Part shown: positions 46,706 to 58,828 of the stretch, in pieces
Numbering within the stretch: the first letter of the stretch is position 1
Layout: every line of letters starts with the position of its first letter
Assembly (NCBI GenBank): GCA_010015655.1
Contig: ML976712.1
Coordinates: forward strand, 227,446-291,445
Source: Bimuria novae-zelandiae CBS 107.79
Lineage: Eukaryota > Ascomycota > Dothideomycetes > Pleosporales > Didymosphaeriaceae
DNA length: 64,000 nucleotides
Direction: 5' to 3'
Translations under genes and position numbers: made by a program
Notes under the pieces: generated by a model
Told to the model about the DNA's origin: nothing
The model's input: only the letters and a program-made list of their open reading frames with translations
Databases searched by the model: none

Positions 46706-48537
46706 ATTATATTATACTTTTATAAATAGTATAAAGGTGCTAAGTAATTTAATAATTAAATATGCTAGATAGTTATCCTTAAAGTAAAAGTCTTATATAA
46801 AGTTCAAAAATTAATTAATAATTAGTATTTAGCTTTTTTTATTTAATCTATCTACTTTATAGTTATTAAAATTAATTATAACTTACTTATTAAGGCCTTT
46901 GGTTAGCTCCCTAGCTTGCTAGCGGATTTGCTATTTTAGTTTTACTTTACTATAGGCGTTATACTTAATAGTAGGAAAGTCTTTAATTTTTACCCTTTTA
47001 AATTATTATATAAGGTACTTAAGAGCCTAAGGGCCTAAATAGCCTAATTATTAGTACTAAGTTAATATGTCTACCTTTTATAGTCTTTATTTAGTGCGTG
47101 TATTAGTCTTATATGTAGCATGCGTAGCTTTAGTACGAGTACTACTTGCTAGCCTTATTCTATATTCTAATACCTACTGTTTATGTAACTTTTAAAGTTC
47201 TACTAGTATAGTATTATCTCTTTTCTTTAGAGTTATTAGATCTACCTTTATGTCCTACTAAAGGCCTTACCTTTAGAGTAGTTAGAACGATATAAGGTTA
47301 CAGAGTAAATTAGGGTAATAGGTAACACTATCCAGCAATATTATTTAATTACTACTTATACTTTATATATTAAAATAGACACTTTTATATTTTTTTAATC
47401 TATATTTACGCATTTCCTATCTATATAAAGTCTCCTAGCACCGGTGGCTGGTAAGAGACAAAGCCATTAATACTATTAAAGATATAGTAAGTTATACCTA
47501 AATTAAGTATAGCTAAGCATCGCAATAGATACGTATTTAAGTACGTATTTAGGTTAGTGTAGACAGATGCGGCTTTAAAGCTTGCTAGGATTTTAGTAAT
47601 TTTATATCTATTTAGTTACTTATTATTAGCCTTAGTAATTCGAGTTAGAGTAGAAGTATACGATAATTTAATTTCAAGTATTTAAAACTTTAGTCTTTTT
47701 ATTATTCTTAACTTCTTTTAGAAGTTAGTATTATATTTAAGCCTAAGCTTAACTAGCTTTACTATAAGAGGGTTTGCTCTAAACTAGTCTAGCTACTTAT
47801 TTAAAAAGGCATAAAAATAGTCTTAAAGACTATAGTATAGTTTATAAGTAGGGTAATAATTATTACTAACTATTATTAGTTTAAGGCTCTAAGGTAACTA
47901 CTTAAATTTAGTATATTAACTATATTTTATTATTTATAATTCTAAGGTTTTTTTTTCTTTTAAATAATACTACTTTATCTATAAGAAAGGCGTCCCTATC
48001 TATAGCCTAAATAGACTTACTACTATTAGTTAGAGATAAACTTATAGTAATAAAAACGCCCTTTTATTTGCCCTTTATTAGGTACTATAAGATTATATAG
48101 TCTTAAAAGAGTTTTATTATATACTTTTATAAGATAGCTATATTCTTACTTCTATATTACTAGAAGGTTGTTACCGATATAAATATAATATAAATAACTA
48201 CCTTTATAAAATCTTCTTTAACTAAGTCTAGTCTTTAATGCTTGAGAACCTAATTAGTCTCTACTTTTATAACTATATAATTATACTTAAATAGCTATAT
48301 AGTCTATAATTTAATTGTTTTTATTAGCTTAAGAGCTTCTTAGTATCTTATCCTTACTTACTAACGTTTATCTTAATAGTTAACTCTAACTATAATTATA
48401 AGATTATTAATCTATTACTTTATTATACCTCTATAGATATAGTAGTTACTCTATAGGTATGCAAAGATTATTAATTAGAAAAAAGTTATTACCTTATTAA
48501 AGTTTACCTTTTGTTCTTAGTAGTCTTAGTCTATAAT

Positions 48538-48989
48538 TGTTATGAGGCTCTCACACCTTGTTCCGATCCGGATTAGGGCGGTAAGGTATCGTGGTGCTTC
48601 ACGGATTATTTAGTGGTACAAGTTAATGCGACACTTAGCGCGGCTAGATAATCTAATCTTATAATAAATAAGATAACTATTAGTCTATATAGGAGAACGT
48701 ACTCGCACAGAAGATATATAAGTTAACTACAAGGACGGAAACAATAATAGGAAAGTTGCTATACTATATACTAGCCTATTCCTTCTTTGTAGTCCCGCCA
48801 AGGCCCTGTAGTCCCAGGGACTACGGTAGTCCTATAGGACTTCCCTTTATACGGGACTTCGTTACGTAACTGCTAACTAAGCTGCCCCGCGCCCCGTTAG
48901 GTCCTGTTAACTCTACTACTTTATTAATAATTACTCTCTTAGCGTAATTATCTAGCTTTTTTATCCTTATAGGGTTCGTAGTTGTAACA
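48538..48989 (-). repeat. Gypsy 3' LTR, 452 bp
   Basis: TGTTATGAGG...GTTGTAACA on plus. Contains palindromic GTAGTCCCAGGGACTAC. More RIP-altered than the matching 5' LTR (GTTACGTAAC here, GTCACGTGAC there). Confidence 0.88.
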
Positions 48990-51900
48990 CTATCCCCCTC
49001 TTTAAGGTTATTATCCTAATACCTTACTTCGCTATGCTATACTATTAGCGCGTTAGTGCTAATTACTATAAAAGTGCGTCCCCCCGCGTCTTAAGGCAGG
49101 CCGTAGCCTCTCCTTAATTCCCCTCGCCTTACTAACTATGCCAAGAACCCCTTATTTATCCTTAGTAACCCGTCGTGCTCGTGCGCAAAAGGTAGAAGCT
49201 TAGGGCCTAAAAATAGTGTCTAGTTATAAGCGTTATTAGAAGAAGAAGTTATAGTATTTTATTAACGCTACCTCTAGGCAGTGTGCGGGCTGTCTCGCTG
49301 CCTATACTAAATATAGTTTATAGATTCCTAAGAAGGATTAGGAGCGTGTTTAAAAGGAGAAGCGCGAAAAGCGTCTTGCCCTTCTTTAAGTAAAAGAGCG
49401 TTAAGCTTAGGCTACTCTTAAGACCGCGCGTCTTAAGCGAGAGTTAGCAAAGATAGAGAAGAAGGAGTATAACTATACCTAGTATAACTTACGCGTTACT
49501 AATGCGATCGAGGCGTTAGAGCAATAAAAGGAGAATTTAAAGGATACTAGCTTTCGCGAACTATTACTACATGCACCTCTATAGGCTAACTTAGGCTAGT
49601 TATAGGCTAACTTATTTATTTCTTTTAATCCTTTCGTGTTCTTTAACTTTTCTAAGTTCCTTACTAATCTGGTTGCGGCGCCTCTAGATATTCCTTATAG
49701 AACCTCTCTAGCGCTATCTTATAGTTCGTAAGGTTTTATACTAGTTCCTATGTATTATGGTTCTCTAGCCATCCTTCCCACTTTACCAGATACTTATACT
49801 AACGCCCGATTTTTTGTAGGTCCCTAATAGCTTTAACCTTGTACTCCTTATCTTCGAGTTTAAGCTAGGTTTCTAGTTCGGCGTCTAGTGGTGCTGGTTC
49901 TAATAATAACTTGTAGAAGACCGGGTGGATCCGTGTATCTATAGGTAGCTATAGTTTAAAATTAACTAGTCCCCTAACCTCTTAGATTTTAAATAGTCCC
50001 TTTTAAAGGTTATTTAGTTTTTTACTTAGCCTTATTATCTTAAGATTTTTTTACAAGAGGAGGACTCTATCCCCCTTCTTAAAAGTTAGTCTTATAATCC
50101 TTTTCTTATTTACTTATTACGCTGTTTATTTGCTACGTCACGCGATATTCTTATGTAGTATTTTATATAGGTCTTATATAAGTTTGGCCTTGTTGGCTGC
50201 GTTCTTCGTAATGCTCTAGATGTCTAATGGATCCTGGTGAGTCGTTGGCTCATATCCATGGTTGGCGTAATATGGCGAGTACCCCGTAGTCGCCGATCTT
50301 GCGCTATTGTATGCTAGCTAGGCCATTGGCAATAGCTTAACCTAGTTATCTTAAAGCTTATTTATATACATCTAGAGATACTGTTTTAACGTTTAGTTTA
50401 TTCGCTTAGTTTAGCCATCTATTTTAGAATAGAAGCTCGTTGTGAGCTTGTGCTTAATCCCTAATTTAGCTATAAACGTAGTCCAGTATAACGATGTAAA
50501 TATCTTGGCCCTGTCTGTGATAAACTTATTAGGTCGTCTAACCTGTGATATTAGTTCTTATTCTACTATATAGGCTAGTTCTTTTGCTAACATAGCTTCC
50601 CTAATTAGCACAAACCTCAACTCCTTGGTAAGTTAATAGATTATGACCAAGATCGAGTTATAGGGATCCTTGTTCCCTAGTGCTAGTAATACTAGTAGCT
50701 TCACGATAAAGTCCATAATCACGCTTAACTATAGTCTTAGGGGCGACTATAGTGGTTGTAAGAGGCTATAGGGCTTATGTCTCTTAGGCTTATTCTTGTG
50801 ATAGGCTAAATAGTTACCTAAAACCTTCTATACCGCCTAGCGTAGCCTAGGGATAGCATATTCGTTCGCGATTTAACGCGTTGTTTTAGCGATCCTTAGG
50901 TGTCCCTAATCCTTGTCTTTGTGTAGTTTTTTAATTAGTAGTGGAGCTATCTACTTACTAATCTAGATATAGTTTTAATAGTCCCGTGCCGTTAATTTTG
51001 TAGCTTAGTAGAGATTATACGCTTAGTAATTCTTGTTCTTAAGCCTACTATAATCCTATATCTCTTCTATAGCTAGCCTATAATAGGTAAGATCTGCGCG
51101 CCGTGCTTTTAGTGCTAGCGCGAGCTATGTCTTATTATAGCAAAGGGTTCTATCCTTCGCGTAGGTTAAAATTATAATATAGTTACCACTATTATCTTCT
51201 TCTACAAGATCTAAACGCCTGCTAAGCGCGTTTGCTGCGGCGTTTAAGTTGTCAGGTAAATAGGTAATGTGGAAGCCGAATTCCGCTATTTATTCTAACT
51301 ATCTAGCCTGTTATTAATTAAGCTTTTTTGTGGTTGTAAAGCGCGTAAGGTTAAAGTAATTTAAAAAGACCTCTGTCTAGTGCTTTGCTCCTTTAAGCTA
51401 CGCTTCTTATTACTTAAAATAGTTAATAATTGCGAGTAACTCCTTATTATAAATCTTATAATTTAGTTCTGCTCCTAAGAGCTTGCGTGCGTGATAGAAG
51501 ACGGGTCTCTATTTACCATTATTACACTCTTGTAATAATACGGCCCCTAGCGCATAGTCTGATGTATCCGTGTAGATGTGATGTCGCCGCTCTAGGTCGT
51601 ATATTTGTAGTAGGGGTGCTATTAGGAATAGGCGTTTAAGCTGCTTAAAAGCCGCTATTTCTGCCTTTTATAGAGGTTGCCATTTCCCTATCTTTATAAG
51701 TTCCGTTAATGGAGTGGTTATCTTTAAGTAGTTCCTAATAAATTTGCGATAGAAGTTGGTGAAGCCTAAAAAAGACTAGATATCTTTTACTAATTATAGT
51801 AGCAGCTATTTTTCTATTATTGCGATCTTCTTTGGGTTCATCTTAACACCTTCTTAGGATATCACAAATCCCAAATATTCTGTCTTAGTGACATAGAACT

Positions 51901-54900
51901 CGCACTTCTTGGGGTGTAGGAGTAATTAATACTCTTGTAACTTTTATAGTACTTTGCGTATATGTTCTTTGTGCTCTTCCAAGGTTCCGTGTGAGTATAT
52001 TAAGATATTATCGAGGTACGCCGTGCAGAATACGTCTAAGTATTTATATAGTACTTGATTTATTAACTCCTGGAAGGTTGCTGGTGCGTTGGTTAGCCCT
52101 ATAGGCATAACTGTGTACTCGAAAAGGCCATATCGTGTGCGAAACGCCGTTTTCCACTTGTGCCCTTTCGCAATTCGAATCCTATAGAATCTATTCTAGA
52201 TGTCGAATTTCGTGAAGTATTTAGCTCCTTAGAGTCTATCCATGAGCTCCGTTATTAGTAGTAACAGGTAGCGATTTTTAATTATCACGGCGTTTAGCTA
52301 TTTATAATTTATATAGAGTTGTAGCCTGCCGTCTTTTTTGCGAATAAAGAGTATAGGGAAGGCTATAGGACTCTAACTAGGTTACTATTTCCCTAAGCGT
52401 AGATTCTTCTGTATTAGCTCTTTTAACTCTTTTTCTTATTTATAGGTGAGGGGCCTTAGGCGTTCTGGCCATAGCTTGGCTCTCTCTACTAGTAGTATCT
52501 CGTGATCCTACTCCTTGTGTTTAGGTAGGATAGTCTTGTCGTGTTCCTTAAATAGGTTTGCGAATTCCTTGTATTCTTCTAGTAGACTAGGGTTGTCTAA
52601 GACTATCTTAGTCTCCTAGACCTATATATAGTGCACCTGCCCTAGGTGTTGCTTTAAGATCCTGTCTATCTTGCATACTAATATTTCTTGTATCTTAGAT
52701 AGTCGACTCCTTTTTCTCGCCTGAGGTTGGGGAGTTTCCCTTCTACTAGGGCTTGCCTAAGCCTTCGCTGGTAGGTCCTAGGGAAGGATTGTTTGTTTAA
52801 TCTAGTCTATTCGTAGATTATGTTGTTCTAGCCATTCGTATCTAACGATGGCTTCGATGTCTCCCATCTCCGCGATAGTGAAGACGTGTTGGCTCTCTAG
52901 GCCTTTTATGTTAACTTGTACTGGCGCTGTCTTGAGGCACAGCTAACTGTTACTATATCTTTATAATTAGGTCCCGTCCGCGAGTCCTATTTATAGTGGT
53001 GTTTTCTTGTTATAATATAGTATATTATACTTCTTAACTACTCGCGGGGTAATTAGACACGCGTTTGCCCCTAGGTTAATTAGTGCTATAACACGATGTT
53101 TATGCACTATAATGTCTTTAATTAAGCGCTTCTTAACTCGGCGAGTATCCACTTGATAAGCTATAATAATTATACTATTACTAGTGTGGCTCGTTGCCTA
53201 GTAACGATCTAGTTTTTTAAATTATTAGACCCTTTGTTTAAGGTTTTAGGCTAACTGGCGTTGGCTTCCTTAATCTAGTCCTAGACCTTAGATAGCTTAG
53301 AGACTTCCTTAATTTAGTACTACTTATATTGCTATTAATATAGGGCGTAAGTCTCTCTAATCCTATTAGATTTATATACTCCTTAATTCCCATATTGCGG
53401 GTAATTTGGAGTAAGGCATTTGTTCTGGGCTAATATATTATGCCCTAGATAGCTGTCTAAGGAGGCTGCCTCTTCCTGTAGGCTTAGGTGTGCAAAGCAC
53501 TATAGGTTATATTATTCTTACCTAATTAATAAGTAGTCCGCGTTTCTTCCTAGCTACGTATTCCCTATTATCGTGCTAGTGTCGCGGGAGTCTAAGCCCT
53601 AAGGGAACTAGCCTATTTCAAACTTCTATTGCCTGTATAGCTTATAGGTAATATTAAAATATTAATGCTAACTATTCTATTTATAGTGCTTAGCCTAATA
53701 GGCTAGAAAGTGCTTATAGTAATTGTTAGGCACGTTACACTAGCTCTGCTTAGCCTATAGTATTCTAAACCTTCTAGAAAATAGGAGGCCCTAACTCTAG
53801 CCTTAAAGTATTATTGGCATCCTTTACGCGTGCATTGCCACTATTTGGCGTATTTATGTTATTCCTGTATCGTGATCTGGCGTAGGTATTATTTTGGGCG
53901 CCCTTGTAGTTTCTCTGCTAGCTAGTAGGCGTCCTATGCGTGTGCCCCTTAGACGATTACTTTTGCCTTATACTAAGACGATTGATGTAGCGCACTACTA
54001 CATATCTAGTAGGTGTTATTAGCCAGTTTTTAGAAGATCTGGTACTTAGGAAGGGTCTTTTATTCCTCTTCCTCTTTTATTAGCTCCAGGATCTCCTGCG
54101 TAAGATCCACTCTATTGGCTTCTACTAGCGTGAGGGTGGCCATAGCCACTTATAGGAGGTTAGTTATATTAACCTTAGTCTCCTAATCGTTGCAGTCTTT
54201 GGCGAAGTGGCCTAGCTTGCTATATTAAAGGCAGGCTTTATTTTTAAACCTCTATTCTCGCTCTTCCTGCAAGATACCGTTCTTGCCCTAGTAACTCTTC
54301 TTTAGATTATATAGCTGTTTTCCCTTGCCGTTCTTCTTTTTGTACTATTAGGCTTTATTAGTTATAATAATATCTCCGTCCTGGTTTCTTCCTGCGGGCC
54401 TAGATTAATTCTCTTTTCTAGTAAGTAGCCTAGTACTATACTATTTTTTCAGCTTGCGTTCGTACAGGCGATTGTCTGCTTTAATTATATTATTAATAAG
54501 TTTTTCTAGGTCGTTTGCTTTTCCTTGGTGGACTAATTCGTCTTTAACCGATTCTTTTAGTCCGTTATAGTAGGCAATTATAAGTGGGGCTTCTCCCTAT
54601 CCTTCGAGTTCTGCCATGATCTGTTTAAACTCTAGTGTATAAAGTACCGCCGATTTCTCCTGACGTAGGCGCTAGAGGCGTATTTTGGCTTAATATCCTT
54701 TATTAATAGTGCTAAATATTCCTTTTACGGCCTTGCGAAAAGACTCCTAGTCCTTAAAGGCGTCTTTAGTGGCGTCTAAACTATAATCCTCTAATTTACC
54801 ATTCTTAAGGAAATTATTAATTATTAGTCTAGCCTACGCGATTGTCTTGTCTTGCATGTTTATACAGGTAACTAGGATCTTGTCTTATTTTATATTAAAC

Positions 54901-55172
54901 TTTCCTAGGTTATAATAGATAAATAGTTCTATCTAGGTTAGGAACCTTCCTAGGTGACCCTTTCCTAAATAGGGTTCGGGCTTTAGGACCTTTGGTTAAT
55001 GTTTTGCATTTTCTTATTAGCTTATCTTTTCGCTTATCTAGTTGATGATTTCCTGTAACTGGGCTATCTAAGCCGCTTGTTCGATAACCATCTCTTCTAG
55101 GGTCTTTTCCTTAGGTGCCGGAGCTATAGTGGTCGAACTAGGTCCTGCTATTGTACCGTAGGGTAGTTAAAG

Positions 55173-57553
55173 TGTTATAAGGCTCTCACACCTTATTCTA
55201 ATCTAGGTTAGGGTAGTAAGGTATCGTGGTGCTTTACAGATTATTTAGTGGTATAAGTTGATGCGACACTTAGCGCGGCTAGATAATCTAATCTTATAAT
55301 AAATAAGATAACTATTAAGTCGGGCACCCTAGTTTCCGACACTCTATAGTTTCTAATAGTCCCGTAACCTCGCCCCCCACCATGCACCACGACCAAATAT
55401 TAACTTTAAATAACTTAATTCTTTGCTAATTTTAAAAATATTTTTTGCACTATTTTCGCTACCTTTAAATAGCTAGATATATAAAAGAAGATGTCTAGAA
55501 TACGCTTATAGACCTTAAATCTAGGGTTGCTTTAGCTACTACTACTACCTAATATAGGGTCCTACGTAACACTCTTCGCGGCCACTTTAATAGTGCCTAA
55601 CCCTATTAGTACGCTTACGACGGTAAATAATAGCTTATAACTATTTAAGAAGAGCTTTTAGAAAAATAGATTCTCTAGTAAGAAGCCCTTAGTTATACGC
55701 TAACGCACGCGTAAGTGTAGGCTATCGTAATTATTATTTTTAAGTAATAGGGTAACTATAAGAACCTAGGGAAGAAGTAGACTAGTTACTTTATATAACG
55801 CTACCTAGCTATTAAGTTAAAGTTAAGTTACTAGACTAGCTAGGAACGCGTAAATAAGGCTACTCTAGAAAATATTAGGCACTTGTTTAACCTGTACGAA
55901 ATAGTAAGCTAGATTCCCCCCTGGCGCAGGTATAATGCCGACGAGGGCGGTATTATAGAGGGCTAGGGCATTAATAGGCTTGTTATAGGCTCCTTGCAGG
56001 AGAGCCTGAACGCCGTACTAGTTAAGATAATAAATACCTATACTTAGACCTCTATAGTAGAGTGTATCTCTGCGCTTGGCGTCGCTCTAGACCCCCTTAT
56101 TATCTTTAAGGCTAAGAGCATCCAGGAGCAGTGGTTTAAGAAGGAGTTTTTGGCTCAGAACCTGGGCTAGCATGTTACCTTTTCGCAAAATAGATAGACG
56201 AGTAATGACATCGCTGTCAAGTGGCTAGAAAAGGTGTTTTTACTATAGACTAAGCCTAATAATCCCTCTAAGGCACGGTTACTTATCGTCAATGGCCATA
56301 GTAGTTATACTTTAGATAAATTTATAACTATATATTACTTAAATAATGTCTACTTACTCTTTTTCCCTGCTTATACTTTATATCTACTCTAGCCTTTAGA
56401 TTTGGGCTGTTTCTTAAGTCTAAAGGCGGCGTATCGGCGCTTTGTCGGCGAATATATGGCTTGGATAGATAAAATAAAGCTTAGGAAGGCCAAGTTTCTC
56501 GAATTTTATGCAAAAGTATGTAAAATTGGCCTTTGAGAGTAGTGCATCCGATCTGGGTGGAAGGCAATAGGCTTATACCCTAAGAGCGTAAGAAAGCCCT
56601 TAGGTTCTCGCTGGGTAGTAGTGCGCGAACGGCCGTTAACACTACCCCCTTTTACTATAGATATTAGGACGCTAAAACGCGGCAGCAATGTTATAAAGCT
56701 ATTTTTTAAAAAGAACTTCTTACTAACTACATGATAATGCGTTTAGCTTACTACTACAGCGTTTAACTATACCTTAATAATAGTTACTATGCAAGACCGT
56801 GAGATTGCTTCCTTACGTAAGTAAGTAAAGTAAGCTAACCCGCCAAAACGCCGCAAAGTCGCAACTAATCTAAATAATCTCTTTATAAGTCTTATAAAAG
56901 TTCTCTCTTAAACTAATTAAAAGCCTGCTTAACGTATTCGTAAGGTGAGAAGCGTAGAGCAAGGGGTTGTTATTATAGAGGAAAAGAGTAGCTCTAAGAA
57001 GGAAGTAGAGTAATTATTAGTATAATGTTTAGCACGGAATTAATAACTAACACGACGGTATCTTAATCGTAATTTAAGTGTAGATAAAGAAAGCGATTAA
57101 AATCCTTTAAATACGATTTTTTTAATACTTTTTTAAAATTATTTGATGAAGCTGTGAGCACATTCGCAACGTAGAGTGGTGGTAGCGGCGAAATTTGGCG
57201 GGGTGTCGGAAAATGGGGGGTGTCGGAAACTAGGGTGCCCGACTTAGTCTGTATAGGAGAACGTACTCGCACAGAAGATATATGAGTTGACTACGAGGAA
57301 GGAAACAACAATAGGAAAGTCGCCACACTATGTACTAGCCTATTCCTTCTTCGTAGTCCCGCCAAGGCCCTGTAGTCCCAGGGACTACGGTAGTCCCATG
57401 GGACTTCCCTTTATGCGGGACTTCGTCACGTGACTGCTAACTAAGCTGCCCCGCGCCCCGTTAGGTCCTGTTAACTCTGCTACTTCGTTAATAATTACTC
57501 TCTTAGCGTAATTGTCTGGCTTCTTCATCCTTGTGGGGTTCGTGGTCGTAATA
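55173..57553 (-). repeat. Gypsy 5' LTR split by Fot1-like transposon
   Basis: LTR halves 55173-55317 and 57245-57553 join to match 48538-48989. Ends GTAATA, a RIP-type variant of GTAACA. Copy with fewer C-to-T changes than the 3' LTR. Confidence 0.85.
55318..57244 (+). mobile_element. Fot1/pogo-type DNA transposon, decayed
   Basis: 1927 bp with a perfect 25-bp terminal inverted repeat beginning AGTCGGGCACCCTAG and TA target duplication at both sides. Plus-strand frames give a pogo/Fot1 DDE transposase: INGLVIGSLQESLNAVLVK, LGVALDPLIIFKAKSIQEQW, LLIV-NGHSS (expected DGH, one catalytic Asp lost), FPAYTLYLL-like LQPLDLGCF, with many TAG/TAA stops. The right end has two subterminal copies of GGTGTCGGAAA. 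Youngest insertion in this stack yet itself RIPed. Confidence 0.88.
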
Positions 57554-57927
57554 ATAATCTTATAGATCTCGAGCTATTCTTTATAATAGTCGCTATTACC
57601 TCTGTATGCTTTCGCACCTACTATTAATAGATAGGATAGTAATATTAGCACGTTATTTAGGTTCGCGGTTACGTAGGCGGCACTTAGTTAGTAGTTACTT
57701 ATTAGCAGCGGCACTAGCATTACAGGTTTCTATTTTAGTTTATCTATTAGCGCTAAGTCTATAATATTCTAGACCTTTAGAAATTAGTATCTTATTTTAA
57801 GCTATTTTAACTACGGCGTGTAGTTTATGTAATTAGTTAGAATAACTATAGGATCTTTAAAAGTTAATAGCACTATTATAACTAGCTTAATTAATATAAT
57901 AATAGTAGAGGTAGTAAGACTCTTAAT

Positions 57928-58546
57928 TATTAAATTAAAAAGTATTTTTAATAAAATAGAATAATAATTAATTCTTTATATTTTATCTATACAACCTCAC
58001 TTGCCATTGCTAGTAGTGGTGTTGAGTAACGCTTTGATTGGCGGCGTAGGCTCTCACGTGCGGAGTAAGAGGGAATGTGGAGGTATGCTCCCGCTCGTTT
58101 CCTCTGCTTAGTAGCGTGTCGGCCCAATCGCAGACTATGTAGAAAGCAAATATAACTAACTATATATCCATCAATTGTTAAACGCCAGGTACTAAGGGAG
58201 GAGGGAGGGTGAAATTTGCGCAGTATTCGTACGAATTCCTGCAGTGGCAATGAGGTAGTAGGTAGATGGGGGCATCGTCCGGATGCATCGCTTCTTTATA
58301 ATGCTGCACTTCTTTGTGTAGTGCTTGGCGGCTCGATCGAGTATAGAACCTTTCATTTATATAAGAATGTAAGGCTCTTTTATCCTTACGTCTTACGCTA
58401 AAATGCTAACCTATTTCTGTTAAGTAAGAAGAGTCGCCCTTTGTCCCGCCCATAATCGTGCGGATGAACTGGATTGCTGGCAGAGTTTCTTTGTGTACGG
58501 TTGCGCCAGCTACCTTTGCGTGTGCAAAGGGCCATGTAATCGGACA
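57928..58546 (-). repeat. Copia B 5' LTR, interrupted
   Basis: Matches the 252-bp LTR except for an insertion at about 57992-58356. Outer end CGGACA at 58546 is followed by the right arm of the NLR element. Confidence 0.85.
57992..58356. mobile_element. Unidentified ~365-bp insertion in a copia LTR, no RIP
   Basis: Begins CAACCTCACTTGCCATTG and ends CCTTTCATT, flanked by TATA (or shorter) on both sides; normal GC content and an 87-codon minus frame (58250-57987) extending over most of it. An internal GGCAATGAGGTAG is a rough inverse of the left end. No known element recognised. Confidence 0.6.
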
Positions 58547-58739
58547 CTTTATACTAAATTATTATATTATATAGTAAGCAGAGCTTACTTCTAGAAGATA
58601 TTAAGAGAAATAGACTTTATAGCTTAAAGGTGTTATTTAGAGAGTATCTATTTCTTTATCCTGCTGCTGAGTTTGTTATGTTAGGGAGTGTCTGAAGCGT
58701 CTCGCCACGCAGGGTGTCTCGCTACGCAGGGATGCACGT
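58547..58739 (-). repeat. Right inverted arm of the NLR element, outer part
   Basis: Reverse complement of 32652-32787 joined to 32973-33020; a 185-bp segment present in the left arm is missing, with ATCTTCT at both potential deletion ends. Ends ...GATGCACGT next to TA. Confidence 0.88.
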
Positions 58740-58828
58740 TAGGTTCTCTGTGAACTCTGGGTGAAGCTTTAAATATTACGTTTAGATACTATCGAAATTT
58801 AATAATGCCCTAGGTAATAATAGCAGAG

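Larger units (their letters stand above)
48538..57553 (-). mobile_element. Ty3/gypsy chromovirus inserted in copia B
   Basis: LTR-bounded with 5-bp target duplication ATAAT at both sides. Minus-strand order: Gag zinc-knuckle remnant (SKLGHFAKDCN, about 54.2 kb), RT with [13 protein letters not shown] (about 52.0 kb), integrase, and a chromodomain (YKYLVKWEGWLENHNT, about 49.75 kb) next to the 3' LTR, defining a chromovirus. Many RIP stops; RT active site YLDN instead of YLDD. 3' LTR at left 48538-48989 with polypurine tract beside it; 5' LTR at right, split by Fot1. Confidence 0.88.
43675..57927 (-). mobile_element. Ty1/copia retrotransposon B, internal region, heavily RIPed and twice interrupted
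   Basis: Collinear with copia A throughout, but much more AT-rich. RNase H at 43.7-44.2 kb, RT motif YADN (about 44.77 kb), integrase region near 47.0 kb, Gag part 47.95-48.54 and 57.55-57.93 kb. Interrupted by a solo LTR at 46374-46705 and by the gypsy element at 48538-57553. No open frame survives. Confidence 0.85.
32652..58739. mobile_element. Inverted-repeat-bounded NLR-carrying element, split by later retrotransposons
   Basis: Both ends carry the same sequence in opposite orientation, beginning ACGTGCATCCCTGCGTAGCG, each directly next to TA (32650-32651 and 58740-58741), as expected for a TA target-site duplication. The end contains two near-copies of CTGCGTRGCGAGAC in tandem. Left arm about 32652-33510; right arm 36880-38035 plus 58547-58739, separated by the copia array. 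Removing the array gives about 5.6 kb. No transposase is visible; the only recognisable cargo is the STAND/NLR gene. It could be one long-TIR element or two inverted copies of a smaller one on either side of the gene. Confidence 0.65.

Noticed and set aside
38000..58000. CRISPR-like or tandem direct-repeat array
   Set aside because: Recurring blocks are LTRs and collinear retrotransposon copies, not spaced short repeats.
32652..58739. Reading the island as a Starship giant element
   Set aside because: No tyrosine-recombinase (DUF3435-type) captain gene is visible at either end and the ends are inverted repeats next to TA, unlike Starship borders.
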